A stretch of DNA of 64,000 nt. It comes from Kordia sp965283645 (GTDB taxonomy: Bacteria > Bacteroidota > Bacteroidia > Flavobacteriales > Flavobacteriaceae). Numbering within the stretch: position 1 is the stretch's first letter; every line of letters begins with the position of its first letter. The notes beneath the pieces are model-generated. The model did no database searches, was not told the DNA's origin, and was given only the letters and a program-made list of their open reading frames with translations. The stretch is from assembly GCF_965283645.1 (NCBI RefSeq), contig NZ_CBDIPG010000001.1, positions 4,712,001 to 4,776,000 on the forward strand, given 5' to 3'. Position numbers and translations under genes: made by a program. Positions 1 through 8,409 of the stretch are shown one piece after another.

Positions 1-584
1 CATTTGATTTCCGACCGTATAAAATAAATGCAAACATTATGGATGGAATGTCAGTTCCGCCTGATGCGCCATTGCCTGTATTTCAGTACAAATGGATATT
101 TGAAGTAAATGGAGAAGAAAAAGAAATTGTCACAAATTCTGCTAACTATCCAGTAGTGGAAGGTGGAACGTATGTTAGTGTTACCAGCGAAATTTTAGAA
201 GAAGGATATGAACCACCAATTCACGATTTCTCCATAGAAAGTTTAGAAGATGGTGATGTCACAGAAGCAATGATGGCAGAAGAAAAACTATTGGTCATTG
301 TAATGTACAGCTTGGACAAAACGGAAGAAGCAGGATTATTAAAAGTAAAAGCACTTACTGATAGAGCACTAAAAGCAGGTTACAAAGTAATTGGTTTATC
401 TTCTTCTGATCCTCAAGATTTACAAGACTTAGCTACTTTGATGAAGTATAATTTTGAATTCTACCTAACAGATGAAACGGCGTTAAAAACGATCATTCGT
501 TCAAATCCTGGGGCTTTAAAACTTGCAAAAGGTACGATAACAGACAAAGCGCATTACAACGATTTTGAAAGCATAAAATTTTAG
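1..584 (+). CDS. BT_3928-type DoxX-family membrane protein, C-terminal part (5' end outside window)
   Basis: This is the soluble C-terminal part of a longer gene. The open frame runs in from the left edge (codons before the first ATG at 39 read FDFRPYKINAN-I) so the ATG at 39 is internal. FDFRPYKI is typical of the BT_3928/DoxX family, whose N-terminal part is a four-helix membrane domain and whose C-terminal part is a thioredoxin-like region; here roughly residues 85-155 (strand LLVIVMYS, then a helix, then VIGLSSS) fit that fold but carry no CxxC. The role is unknown; the family usually sits directly upstream of tpiA in flavobacteria, as here. The following permease gene starts 10 bases downstream, so they are likely co-transcribed. 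Family assignment is from recalled sequence pattern. Confidence 0.7.
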   Translation, partial: FDFRPYKINANIMDGMSVPPDAPLPVFQYKWIFEVNGEEKEIVTNSANYPVVEGGTYVSVTSEILEEGYEPPIHDFSIESLEDGDVTEAMMAEEKLLVIVMYSLDKTEEAGLLKVKALTDRALKAGYKVIGLSSSDPQDLQDLATLMKYNFEFYLTDETALKTIIRSNPGALKLAKGTITDKAHYNDFESIKF

Positions 585-594
585 AAAACACTTT

Positions 595-1671
595 TTGGGA
601 AAATACATCATACATAAAATTGGATATGCATTTCTAACGCTTTTTGGAGTTGTTACGGTGATCTTTTTCTTGTTTAATATATTGCCTGGCGATCCTGCAA
701 AAATGATGCTTGGGCAAAATCAAACTGCAGAACAAGTTGCCGTTGTAAAAAAGAAATATGGTTTTGACAAACCCTTACTGACGCAATATGCATACTATAT
801 AAATGATTTATTGCCACTATCTTTTCATTCCACAGAAGAAAATGATTATACGTATTTAGGCGATAACAAATACAGCGCGGCAACACTATTTACCATAGGA
901 AAAACGACAACAGTTATCAAACTTCCGTACTTACGTGAATCGTTTCAAAAATCGGGAAAAAGTGTATCGCAAGTCATTAGTGAAACCTTACCAAATACCA
1001 TTGTATTAGCAATTGCAGCAATAAGTATTGCCATGTTGTTAGGAATTATATTTGGCATAATTTCAGCCTTGTATAAAGATACATTTATCGACAAATTCAT
1101 TCAAATCATAAGTACATTAGGAATGAGTGTGCCTTCGTTTTTTAGTGCAATACTATTTGCATGGATTTTTGGTTTTCTATTGCATGAATTCACAAACCTA
1201 AACATGACAGGAAGCTTATACGAAGTAGACGATTTTGGCGAATCTATCAGCATTCGCTGGAAAAATCTCATCTTACCAGCCATCGTATTAGGAATTCGTC
1301 CGCTAGCTGTTGTCATACAACTAATGCGCAACTCGTTACTAGAAGTTTTCAATCAAGACTACATCAGAACGGCAAGAGCAAAAGGATTAAGTGAATTTCA
1401 AATCATAAAAAAACACGCTATCAAAAACGCGTTAAATCCTGTAATAACAGCTATTTCAGGTTGGTTTGCTTCCATGTTAGCCGGAGCTGTTTTTGTAGAA
1501 TATATATTTGGATGGAATGGACTCGGAAAAGAAATCGTTGATGCTTTAAACAGTCAAGATTTGCCAATAATTATGGGAGCCGTATTAATTATTGCGAGCA
1601 TGTTTGTTATTATCAACATTCTCGTAGATATTATTTACGGTTGGCTCGATCCTAAAATACGGCTACAGTAA
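595..1671 (+). CDS. ABC transporter permease, OppB/DppB family
   Basis: Inner-membrane permease subunit of a peptide/oligopeptide-type ABC importer. The N-terminus (IGYAFLTLFGVVTVIFFLFNILPGDPA) is the classical first helix and LPGDP motif of OppB/DppB proteins. The BPD_transp_1 region spans about residues 130-358, with the EAA cytoplasmic loop around 'DYIRTARAKGLSEFQIIKKH', which contacts the ATPase. Length 358 aa is slightly longer than the usual 310-330, the extra being the periplasmic loop after helix 1. The start is a TTG at 595; no ATG lies nearby and the protein begins correctly from it. No partner permease, ATPase or binding protein is adjacent, so the rest of the transporter must be elsewhere; this orphan arrangement is common in flavobacteria. 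Confidence 0.85.
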   Translation: MGKYIIHKIGYAFLTLFGVVTVIFFLFNILPGDPAKMMLGQNQTAEQVAVVKKKYGFDKPLLTQYAYYINDLLPLSFHSTEENDYTYLGDNKYSAATLFTIGKTTTVIKLPYLRESFQKSGKSVSQVISETLPNTIVLAIAAISIAMLLGIIFGIISALYKDTFIDKFIQIISTLGMSVPSFFSAILFAWIFGFLLHEFTNLNMTGSLYEVDDFGESISIRWKNLILPAIVLGIRPLAVVIQLMRNSLLEVFNQDYIRTARAKGLSEFQIIKKHAIKNALNPVITAISGWFASMLAGAVFVEYIFGWNGLGKEIVDALNSQDLPIIMGAVLIIASMFVIINILVDIIYGWLDPKIRLQ

Positions 1672-1680
1672 TTCAAGTAT

Positions 1681-2259
1681 ATGAAAGCTACAACACTTTA
1701 TTTCGTCTGTATTAGTATGTTTTTCATAATGCAATCGTGTAAAAATGATCGTTCCAATCAAAAAGTAACACAAAAAATAATGCAAGAAGATGCCAAAAAG
1801 CTAGTATTACCAGCAAATACCTCTGTAAATGTCCTCATAGATAAAAGCGACTATACACTCTCTATATTTTCGGCAGATACATTGGTAAAACAATACAATG
1901 TTGTTTTTGGAGGAAATCCAATAGATGACAAACAAAAAGAAGGTGATAAGTGTACGCCAGAAGGTACTTTTGGAATGCGTAATAAATATCCACATAAAAG
2001 TTGGTCAAAATTTATTTGGATAGATTACCCAAATGAAGATTCTTGGAAAAAATTCAACAAACGCAAAGCTGACGGAATTATCAAAGAAGGTGAAACTATT
2101 GGTGGCGAAGTTGGAATTCATGGTGTGCCAGATGGAATGGATTACATGATTGATGACAAGAAAAATTGGACATTAGGTTGTATTTCAATGAAAAACAGCG
2201 ATGTAAATGAACTATTTCCATACATTACAGAACAAACGAAAATAACCATTCAAAAATAA
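1681..2259 (+). CDS. L,D-transpeptidase (YkuD) lipoprotein
   Basis: Predicted lipoprotein (signal ends at Cys20 in FFIMQSC) with a YkuD-type L,D-transpeptidase domain over about residues 47-190. The catalytic signature is present: His147 in GIHGVP and Cys167 in LGCISM, which matches the HG-x(n)-GC-x-S/R arrangement of the family. It would cross-link or trim peptidoglycan stem peptides, or anchor proteins, in the periplasm. The start ATG at 1681 is 9 bases after the permease stop. The 3' end overlaps the next start by one base (TAATG), so the two lipoprotein genes are translationally coupled. The substrate cannot be told from sequence. Confidence 0.85.
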   Translation: MKATTLYFVCISMFFIMQSCKNDRSNQKVTQKIMQEDAKKLVLPANTSVNVLIDKSDYTLSIFSADTLVKQYNVVFGGNPIDDKQKEGDKCTPEGTFGMRNKYPHKSWSKFIWIDYPNEDSWKKFNKRKADGIIKEGETIGGEVGIHGVPDGMDYMIDDKKNWTLGCISMKNSDVNELFPYITEQTKITIQK

Positions 2260-2750
2260 TGAGAAACCTCATATATATAGGTATCATCGGATTGCTACTT
2301 ACAAGTTGTAAAAAAGAAATCCTTACTGAATTTCCAGAAGAAGCGTTGCAAGAAACCATGCGAACTACAGCTGGAGAAAACATCACTTTTGAAGAAATCT
2401 TAACCAAACACAAAGGACAAACCATATTTGTAGATATTTGGGCTTCTTGGTGTGGCGACTGTTTAAAAGGAATTCCAGGTGTAAAAGAAATTCAAAAAAA
2501 TAATCCACAATTAACCTACCTATTTTTATCTTTGGATCGAAAAGAAACAAGCTGGAAAGCAGGAATTCAAAAACACGGTCTTGTTGGAGAACATTACTAT
2601 GTAAAGAAAGGTTTTAAAGGAGCTTTTGGAAAAACCATTGGACTCAACTGGATTCCAAGATATATGATTATCAATCCAGATGGAAGCATCAAACTCTTTG
2701 AAGCCATAAAAACAAACGACGAAGCATTGCTAACAGCAATCAAACCATAA
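2259..2750 (+). CDS. TlpA-like thioredoxin-fold lipoprotein
   Basis: Small lipoprotein (Cys17 after IIGLLLTS) with a thioredoxin/TlpA domain. The redox motif is WCGDC (Cys65, Cys68), followed by the cis-Pro region 'GLNWIPRYMIINPDG' about 65 residues later. Such proteins act as periplasmic thiol-disulfide reductants or, in Bacteroidota, as stress-related resA/tlpA paralogs. The WCGDC variant has Asp between the cysteines where classic TlpA has Pro or Val, a form widespread in this phylum. It overlaps the upstream L,D-transpeptidase stop by one base and precedes tpiA by 12 bases. The specific partner is not deducible. Confidence 0.85.
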   Translation: MRNLIYIGIIGLLLTSCKKEILTEFPEEALQETMRTTAGENITFEEILTKHKGQTIFVDIWASWCGDCLKGIPGVKEIQKNNPQLTYLFLSLDRKETSWKAGIQKHGLVGEHYYVKKGFKGAFGKTIGLNWIPRYMIINPDGSIKLFEAIKTNDEALLTAIKP

Positions 2751-2762
2751 ACAATAAAGAAC

Positions 2763-3512
2763 ATGAGACGAAAAATAGTTGCAGGAAACTGGAAAATGAA
2801 CAATGATCTTTCGCAAACGGAAGCATTACTAAACGATTTAATTGCACAAATGCCAACTACAGATGCAAGTGTAATGATTGCACCAACGTTTGTAAATCTT
2901 TTTCAAGCATTTAGTGTGTTAAAAGGACACAACATAGAAGTCATTGCACAAAATATGCACCAAGCTGAAAAAGGAGCGTATACAGGCGAAATATCTGCGA
3001 AAATGTTAAAAAGTGTAGGTGTAAAAACGGTAATTCTTGGACACAGTGAACGTAGAGCATATTTTGGTGAAATAGATGAATTGTTAGCGGCAAAAGTTAA
3101 TACGGCTTTGACAAATGATATGGAAATTATTTTCTGTTTTGGAGAAGAATTAGAAGATCGTAAATCGGGAAATCACTTTGCAATTGTAGAAGCACAATTA
3201 AAAAACGCGTTATTTCATTTACAACAAGAAGATTGGAAAAATATTGTATTAGCGTACGAACCAGTTTGGGCAATTGGAACAGGAGAAACAGCTTCTCCTG
3301 AGCAAGCACAAGAAATGCATGCATTCATTAGAAAAATAGTTTCGGAAGCTTTTGGAAAAGAAGTTGGAAACGGAGTTTCTATACTCTATGGAGGAAGTGT
3401 AAAACCTGCAAATGCCGCCGAAATCTTCTCAAAGGAAGATGTTGATGGAGGTTTAATTGGTGGAGCAGCTTTAAAAGCCGCTGATTTTATCGCGATTATA
3501 AACGCAATCTAA
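2763..3512 (+). CDS. tpiA: Triosephosphate isomerase
   Basis: Interconverts dihydroxyacetone phosphate and glyceraldehyde-3-phosphate in glycolysis. All catalytic signatures are present: Lys11 in GNWKMN, His94 in LGHSERR, Glu166 in AYEPVWAIGTG, and the phosphate-gripping YGGSVKP and GGLIGGAAL segments near the C-terminus. Length of 249 aa is standard for the family. The gene sits 12 bases after the thioredoxin lipoprotein and 5 bases before prmA, an order that is conserved in flavobacteria. Nothing unusual is seen. Confidence 0.98.
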   Translation: MRRKIVAGNWKMNNDLSQTEALLNDLIAQMPTTDASVMIAPTFVNLFQAFSVLKGHNIEVIAQNMHQAEKGAYTGEISAKMLKSVGVKTVILGHSERRAYFGEIDELLAAKVNTALTNDMEIIFCFGEELEDRKSGNHFAIVEAQLKNALFHLQQEDWKNIVLAYEPVWAIGTGETASPEQAQEMHAFIRKIVSEAFGKEVGNGVSILYGGSVKPANAAEIFSKEDVDGGLIGGAALKAADFIAIINAI

Positions 3513-3517
3513 CGTAA

Positions 3518-4357
3518 ATGTCAACAACATACATAGGATACACATTTAAAGTACAACCATTACAACCTGGTGTAGAAATTCTAATTGCAGAACTTGGTTT
3601 TGCAGGATTTGAAAGCTTTGTGGAAAATGAAGAAGGTGTAAATGCGTACATTCAAAAAGATGATTGGAACGCGTCAATTTTGGAAGATATTCAAATATTG
3701 CAAAATGAAGAATTTCAAATTAGTTACACACATGAAGAAATAGCGCAAGTCAATTGGAATGAAGAATGGGAAAAGAATTTTGAAGCTATTGAAGTAGATG
3801 ATAAATGTGTTGTTCGTGCACCATTTCATGAAAAACCAACTGTTGAATATGATATTATCATAGAACCAAAAATGAGTTTTGGAACAGGTCATCATGAAAC
3901 TACACACATGATGTTACAACACATCTTAAAAACCGATGTTAAAGGTAAAAAAGTATTAGATATGGGTTGTGGAACTGGCGTTTTAGCAATACTTGCCGAA
4001 ATGAAAGGTGCACAACCATTAGATGCTATTGATATTGACAATTGGTGTTACTTAAATACAGTAGAAAATGTAGAACGGAACAATTGCAATCATATTTCTG
4101 TGTACGAAGGCGACGTTTCTCTGTTAAAAGATAAAAAGTACGACATCATAATAGCCAACATCAATAGAAACATTCTATTAAATGATATTCATCAATATGC
4201 GGCATGTTTACATTCGGGCGGAATTTTATTCTTAAGTGGATTTTACACCGAAGACATTCCAATAATTACGAATGAATGTGCTAAAAACAAGTTAAAATTG
4301 GAGGATAGCCTTGAAAAAAATAATTGGGTAGCCTTAAAATTTGTAATTTTGCCTTAA
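3518..4357 (+). CDS. prmA: Ribosomal protein L11 methyltransferase
   Basis: SAM-dependent methyltransferase that trimethylates ribosomal protein L11. The N-terminal substrate-recognition domain (about residues 1-110) is followed by FGTGHHETTHMMLQ, the PrmA-specific linker motif, and by the Rossmann-fold SAM site VLDMGCGTGVLAI. The motif IIIANINRNILL corresponds to the catalytic-loop region. Length 279 aa is typical of the Bacteroidota version. It starts 5 bases after tpiA and ends 10 bases before clpS; the three genes form a conserved cluster. Confidence 0.95.
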   Translation: MSTTYIGYTFKVQPLQPGVEILIAELGFAGFESFVENEEGVNAYIQKDDWNASILEDIQILQNEEFQISYTHEEIAQVNWNEEWEKNFEAIEVDDKCVVRAPFHEKPTVEYDIIIEPKMSFGTGHHETTHMMLQHILKTDVKGKKVLDMGCGTGVLAILAEMKGAQPLDAIDIDNWCYLNTVENVERNNCNHISVYEGDVSLLKDKKYDIIIANINRNILLNDIHQYAACLHSGGILFLSGFYTEDIPIITNECAKNKLKLEDSLEKNNWVALKFVILP

Positions 4358-4367
4358 AATATTGAAT

Positions 4368-4643
4368 ATGAGTACGCAAGAGAAAATTGAAGAAGAATTA
4401 CTGACATTAGAAGAGATACAAGAAAACAACGAAATTGTATTATATAATGATGATGTAAATACATTTGATCATGTGATTCAAACGCTAATATATGCATGTG
4501 ATCATACTGCCGAACAAGCAGAACAATGTTCAATAATTGTTCACTACAAAGGAAAATGCACGGTGAAAACCGGAGAATATAAAGATTTAAAACCAAGATG
4601 CAGTAAATTGTTAGAAGCAGGGCTTTCGGCAGAAATTGTCTAG
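4368..4643 (+). CDS. clpS: ClpS, adaptor of the Clp protease
   Basis: Small adaptor that binds N-degron substrates and hands them to ClpA/ClpC-ClpP. The conserved ClpS core is present: the strand-turn 'VLYNDDVNTFDHVIQTL' with the NDD-x-T/N-F signature contacting the substrate N-terminus, and a later EAGLSAEIV tail. I chose ATG 4368 (MSTQEK) over the TTG at 4362, since it is a better codon and the upstream residues are not conserved. The protein is 91 aa, normal for the family. A strong terminator follows about 30 bases downstream. Confidence 0.92.
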   Translation: MSTQEKIEEELLTLEEIQENNEIVLYNDDVNTFDHVIQTLIYACDHTAEQAEQCSIIVHYKGKCTVKTGEYKDLKPRCSKLLEAGLSAEIV

Positions 4644-4675
4644 TATAACATAAAGATTTTTAGTACATTAGGAGA

Positions 4676-4708
4676 AATAAGCACTTTTTAGAGGTGCTTA
4701 TTTTTTTT
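4676..4708 (+). terminator. Intrinsic terminator after clpS
   Basis: Perfect 9-bp stem AATAAGCAC / GTGCTTATT (4676-4684 with 4694-4702), 9-base loop, followed by a T-run to 4708. It closes the tpiA-prmA-clpS transcript. Confidence 0.85.
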
Positions 4709-4801
4709 GATAAATATTTAACAAAACTGATTTAATCTGTTAATTTTTTAAGAATTCTCAGTTTTTTTAACATTTCATTAGCAATTTATCAATCTTATTC
4801 T

Positions 4802-4809
4802 TACTTTTG
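4802..4809 (+). promoter_or_regulatory. Candidate -7 element for the metalloprotease gene
   Basis: TACTTTTG fits the Bacteroidota -7 consensus TAnnTTTG and lies 58 bases before the start codon of the downstream lipoprotein, after the clpS terminator. I see no clean TTG -33 box at the expected distance, so this is a weak call. Confidence 0.4.
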
Positions 4810-4866
4810 AAATGTGTTAAAAATCGCTCCAAACTTTAATTAACATTAACCAGAAAAACTTTAAAA

Positions 4867-5706
4867 ATGAAAAATTTTAAAAACTTAACCTTATTATTAG
4901 CCTTAGCTTTAGGAATGGTTGTTGTATCATGTAGTAAAGATACAGCTGTAGTAGACGAGGAGCAACAAGACACAGCAATTGGAATTTCACAAGACGTTCT
5001 TGAAAAAGCAAGATCACTTCACTTTAACACTTTCGACATGCAGGAAACTTCATTCGAAACGCCAAATGGTAAAATCCAAGAAGGATTCATGATGGAAGGA
5101 GATATCTTCATGACACGTGACCAATTAATGGGCATGGAACTTGGTGGAGACATTACAACAAAACAATATCGTACAAACAATTTAGTATCGCCTGGAGTAA
5201 TTACCATCATTGGGTACACAGGAAATAATTCTAGCGGATTAACATCTGCAATGCAAACTGGACTTCGTTGGGCAGTAGATAACTATAACGCATTAAACTT
5301 AACTATTAGTTTCCAATTGACATTTGGTACTAACTATCAAAATAAAGATATGGTAGTTTACCAAGTTGCTGGTGGAGCAGGAGGTTCTGCAGGTTTCCCT
5401 TCAGCAGGAAATCCAAACAAATTTGTTCGTATTAACTCAGGATTAGCTGGTTACAGTAATAATGTACACGAGCATGTAATTGGACACGAAATAGGTCACT
5501 CTATAGGATTCCGTCATTCAGATTACTTTAGTAGACAAAGTTGTGGACAAAATTCTAACGAAGGAAGTGCAGGAGTTGGTGCAATTCATATTCCTGGAAC
5601 ACCAACAGGATGGGATCCAACATCTTTAATGAATGCTTGTTTCAGTTCTAACGAAGATGGAGAATTCAACAGTAATGACATTACTGCTTTAAATTACTTA
5701 TACTAA
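4867..5706 (+). CDS. M57-type (HEIGH) zinc metalloprotease lipoprotein
   Basis: Predicted exported lipoprotein (Cys22 in VVVSCSKD) with a metzincin-like zinc site, HEIGHSIGFRH (His207, Glu208, His211, His217). The SLMNACF segment near residue 255 is a plausible Met-turn. This arrangement fits the 'dual-action HEIGH metallopeptidase' family M57 of Bacteroidota. About 80 residues lie between the lipid-anchor region and the catalytic domain, which could be a propeptide. The substrate is unknown; a surface or periplasmic protease is inferred. The gene is single, with its own candidate promoter and a terminator at 5770-5793. Confidence 0.85.
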   Translation: MKNFKNLTLLLALALGMVVVSCSKDTAVVDEEQQDTAIGISQDVLEKARSLHFNTFDMQETSFETPNGKIQEGFMMEGDIFMTRDQLMGMELGGDITTKQYRTNNLVSPGVITIIGYTGNNSSGLTSAMQTGLRWAVDNYNALNLTISFQLTFGTNYQNKDMVVYQVAGGAGGSAGFPSAGNPNKFVRINSGLAGYSNNVHEHVIGHEIGHSIGFRHSDYFSRQSCGQNSNEGSAGVGAIHIPGTPTGWDPTSLMNACFSSNEDGEFNSNDITALNYLY

Positions 5707-5769
5707 GAAGTAGTTTAGTAAAATACATATAATAACATAGTAGAATCACGAGTGATTTTTAACATACAT

Positions 5770-5793
5770 AAGGCGCCTAACCAGCGCCTTTTT
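5770..5793 (+). terminator. Intrinsic terminator after metalloprotease gene
   Basis: Stem AAGGCGC / GCGCCTT (5770-5776 with 5784-5790), 7-base loop, then a short T-run. Confidence 0.85.
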
Positions 5794-5868
5794 GCTATTT
5801 ATAAAATAAATATTTTGGGTAATATTTTCTAAGATTTATCCCTAATAGATATAATCAAAATATATTTT

Positions 5869-6009
5869 ATGAAAACACAAATTTTAACAAGCTTTGCGAT
5901 TTCTAAGAGAAAAGCATTGCAAATTACTGGAGGAGAAGAAGATAAGCCTGTATTAAAAGAAAAGTTTAAAAAGGCAGATTCTAAAGTACAATCTCCTGTA
6001 AATTTTTGA
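5869..6009 (+). CDS. Small GG-leader peptide (46 aa), bacteriocin/RiPP-precursor-like
   Basis: Short unreported-size ORF: ATG 5869 to TGA 6009. The N-terminal half is leader-like (FAISKRKALQITGG) and ends in a double glycine at residues 22-23, the usual cleavage site for C39-peptidase ABC exporters; the core is charged (EEDKPVLKEKF...) and has no Cys. The spacing LxIxKxxxLxxIxGG resembles the Bacteroidota 'natural product precursor' leaders seen elsewhere in this window. A hairpin terminator starts 7 bases after the stop, which supports a discrete transcript. No maturation enzyme or exporter is adjacent. With no Cys in the core it is not a lanthipeptide candidate; an unmodified secreted peptide is possible. 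Function unknown. Confidence 0.6.
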   Translation: MKTQILTSFAISKRKALQITGGEEDKPVLKEKFKKADSKVQSPVNF

Positions 6010-6016
6010 AAAACGA

Positions 6017-6044
6017 AAGCTTCACAGAAATGTGGAGCTTTTTT
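6017..6044. terminator. Hairpin between convergent genes
   Basis: Stem AAGCTTCACA / TGTGGAGCTT with one T-G wobble (6017-6026 and 6031-6040), GAAA tetraloop, T-run on the plus side. It ends the small GG-peptide transcript and may also serve the convergent AraC gene. Confidence 0.75.
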
Positions 6045-6055
6045 ACATCTTCACG

Positions 6056-6934
6056 TTAAATAACTTCATTTCTATAACTATTGGGAGAATTTCCAACATG
6101 TCGTTTAAAATATTTTACAAAATAAGAAGGATCTTCAAAGCCAATTTGAAATGCAATTTCGCCAATTTGAAGCGAAGTAAACTTTAACAAACGTTTTGCT
6201 TGTAAAATAATACGATCTGTAAGTACTTGTGAAGCCGTTTTTCCAGCTGTCTTTTTTGTAATCGTATTCAAGGTTTTGGTTGAGATATTTAGTAAAGTTG
6301 CATATGCTTGTACAGACAATCCCTTTTTATAATTTTCCTCAATCAACTCTTTATAGTGTGCAAATTGCAATTCGTAATGATTGGTAAATGATAACAGCTT
6401 TTCTTGATTCTTTTGATGTACACGTTCCAAATTGATTAGCAACGATTTCAATGAAAAACGAATAGTATCTTCATATCCAAACTGATGTCTTCGCAACAAT
6501 TCTTTTCGCATCAATCTCATATACAAACTAGCGGTTTCAGCCGTTCCTTCATCAATACTATAACAAGGATTTTCCTGTGTGTTGAAAATATTATACTTCA
6601 AAAACACATCTACATCTGTATGCATAAAAAAGCTTTCATTAAAATGAATAAGCCAACCATTTATATCTAAATTATCATCAAACGCATGTATACGATCTTT
6701 GGAAATGAAAAAAATCATATGCTTCTGAATTTCATACGATTCAAAATCAACATGATGCATTCCTCCATCATCAAAAAACCAAATAATTTGATAATAACTA
6801 TGTGAATGTGCTACAGCCGCTTTTTCTGCACTTCGTTTGCGATATTCATGTAAATCATAAATCTCAAATTGAAGCTTTTCAGGATGTGCTTTGTGTAAAT
6901 GATACGTGGCAATATTGCTTTTAAAATCTTTCAA
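6056..6934 (-). CDS. AraC-family transcriptional regulator
   Basis: DNA-binding regulator of 292 aa. The N-terminal part (about residues 25-130) is a cupin-like ligand-binding domain (AHSHSYYQIIWFF). The C-terminal 100 residues are the double helix-turn-helix AraC domain, with the family signature 'IGEIAFQIGFEDPSYFVKYF' and 'RHVGNSPNSYR'. It lies downstream of, and co-directional with, the oxidoreductase pair, so it probably regulates the neighbouring amine oxidase/AhpD/SDR genes; that link is an inference from position. The ligand is unknown. Confidence 0.9.
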   Translation of the reverse strand: MKDFKSNIATYHLHKAHPEKLQFEIYDLHEYRKRSAEKAAVAHSHSYYQIIWFFDDGGMHHVDFESYEIQKHMIFFISKDRIHAFDDNLDINGWLIHFNESFFMHTDVDVFLKYNIFNTQENPCYSIDEGTAETASLYMRLMRKELLRRHQFGYEDTIRFSLKSLLINLERVHQKNQEKLLSFTNHYELQFAHYKELIEENYKKGLSVQAYATLLNISTKTLNTITKKTAGKTASQVLTDRIILQAKRLLKFTSLQIGEIAFQIGFEDPSYFVKYFKRHVGNSPNSYRNEVI

Positions 6935-6987
6935 ATGATATGTTTCGAATTCATTTTAAAAATACAATAACTTTTCAATATCCAATC

Positions 6988-8034
6988 TTACGATATTAAT
7001 TTCTTTGCCGCGTTCAATCCACTAAAAATAGCGCCATCCATATAACCACCATGAATTGGTGAAGTTTCAGCACCAGAAAAAAGTAACTTTCCGTTGCTAT
7101 AAAATTCTTGAAATATAGGGTTTCCGTAACGTGGACTCATGTAAATAGATTTTACAATATTGCCAGAATTAGTATGCACATCTTGCGACCAATCTTTTTC
7201 TTCGTAGGTTACATAATCTAAAACTTCGATCCCTAAATATTTTTGTAAATGTTCTAAAATTCGCGATTTACGTTCTTCGGCAGCAACATCACGCAATGCT
7301 TCATTTACAAACCCCATTAACGCAAACACTTCTTCTTTAGCACCACAATGATCGTACAATTCTGTAACACAACCAATTTGACCAATTAAGGTTCCAGACA
7401 GTTGCTTAGCTCTCCAAAAAGGCGTTTTAAAAGTTAAACCAACTTTCATAGCATTGCTCATCCACGTATGTGTCTGTTGCATGGTTTCCATAAGTGAAGC
7501 TGGTAATTCAGGTGTAAATGTAAGCAGGGAAGCGGTTTTTGGAGGAATTGTTAAGATAACTTTTGATGCTTTAAATTTGCCAGTATTCGTAGTCAAAACA
7601 ATTTCATCTTCTACTTCTTCAATATGTGAAACGCTGGTATTTGTGTAAATTTTCTCTTGATGAAATTTTGCCAATTCTTGAATTATTGCAGCCGTTCCAC
7701 CAGCAATTCTGTAGGCAGCAGGATAACTCGGATCGTTTTCAAAATAGTGAGCAGGTGCCATCGAATTATATACTAGCACACTTTTTCCTTCACTATATTG
7801 ATGAAACTTTTCAATGTTTAAGTGTTCTAACATAGAAGAAATATGTTCATGATGATCTTGAAACCAAGTCGCACCTAAGTCAATTCCGTCTTTCGTTAAA
7901 ATTCGACCACCAATTCGATCTCTTGCTTCTAAAATAATAATATCAGTCTCACCTTGCTGGTGAAGTGCATATGCAGTGGTGAGACCAGATAAGCCAGCGC
8001 CAACTATGATATATGTTGCAGTCGTTTGTTTCAT
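6988..8034 (-). CDS. FAD-dependent amine oxidase family protein
   Basis: Flavoprotein of the flavin monoamine oxidase/phytoene-desaturase-like group. The N-terminal dinucleotide-binding fold is clear (IIVGAGLSGLTTAYAL, then ILEARDRIGGRI) and the C-terminal FAD motif (GAETSPIHGGYMDGAIFSGL) is present. At 348 aa it is shorter than classical monoamine oxidases (about 450), a compact form common in bacteria. It would oxidise an amine or a related substrate; nothing indicates which. Its start overlaps the stop of the AhpD-like gene by one base, so the two form an operon. Confidence 0.85.
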   Translation of the reverse strand: MKQTTATYIIVGAGLSGLTTAYALHQQGETDIIILEARDRIGGRILTKDGIDLGATWFQDHHEHISSMLEHLNIEKFHQYSEGKSVLVYNSMAPAHYFENDPSYPAAYRIAGGTAAIIQELAKFHQEKIYTNTSVSHIEEVEDEIVLTTNTGKFKASKVILTIPPKTASLLTFTPELPASLMETMQQTHTWMSNAMKVGLTFKTPFWRAKQLSGTLIGQIGCVTELYDHCGAKEEVFALMGFVNEALRDVAAEERKSRILEHLQKYLGIEVLDYVTYEEKDWSQDVHTNSGNIVKSIYMSPRYGNPIFQEFYSNGKLLFSGAETSPIHGGYMDGAIFSGLNAAKKLIS

Positions 8035-8303
8035 TAATGTTCCATTAAATGTGTGCCGTGTACTACAGCCGCGCCAGCACGTAAAGCTGCGGCAATAAAA
8101 GTAACTTCGGCAAGTTCTTCTTGTGTTGCGCCAGCTTCAATAGCATGTTTTTTATGAATTTCCAAACAATATGGACATTGTGTTGTTAACGCAACCGCGA
8201 TTGCCATCAATTCTTTATATTTTTTTGGAATGACGCCATCACCAAGCGCTACTTCATCCAATTGTTGAAACGCCTTCATGGCAACCGTTGCATTTTTTTC
8301 CAA
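8034..8303 (-). CDS. Carboxymuconolactone decarboxylase / AhpD-like protein
   Basis: Small AhpD-type protein with the redox motif CPYC (ALTTQCPYCLEIHKKHA) followed by the conserved His, as in alkylhydroperoxidase-like proteins that reduce peroxides by a thiol relay. The only in-frame start is TTG at 8303. However the in-frame codons just upstream read LKQLGV-L-EKN, which resembles the conserved N-terminus of the family, and an ATG (MK) sits in another frame one base away from joining it. Either translation starts at TTG and the resemblance is incidental, or there is a one-base deletion in the A-run at about 8323. It is coupled to the amine oxidase gene and separated from the SDR gene by a terminator. 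Confidence 0.85.
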   Translation of the reverse strand: MEKNATVAMKAFQQLDEVALGDGVIPKKYKELMAIAVALTTQCPYCLEIHKKHAIEAGATQEELAEVTFIAAALRAGAAVVHGTHLMEH

Positions 8304-8361
8304 AACACCTAATTGCTTTAGATTTTCATATCATACATATGTACTTATTTTTTTAGAGTAA

Positions 8362-8392
8362 AAAAAGCAAAGTCGTATAAACTTTGCTTTTT
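8362..8392. terminator. Bidirectional-looking hairpin after the SDR gene
   Basis: Perfect 12-bp stem AAAAAGCAAAGT / ACTTTGCTTTTT (8362-8373 and 8381-8392) with a 7-base loop. It lies 18 bases past the SDR stop and separates that gene from the AhpD-amine oxidase pair, so the latter needs its own promoter in 8304-8361. Confidence 0.8.
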
Positions 8393-8409
8393 GTAAAAGT
8401 TATATTCGT

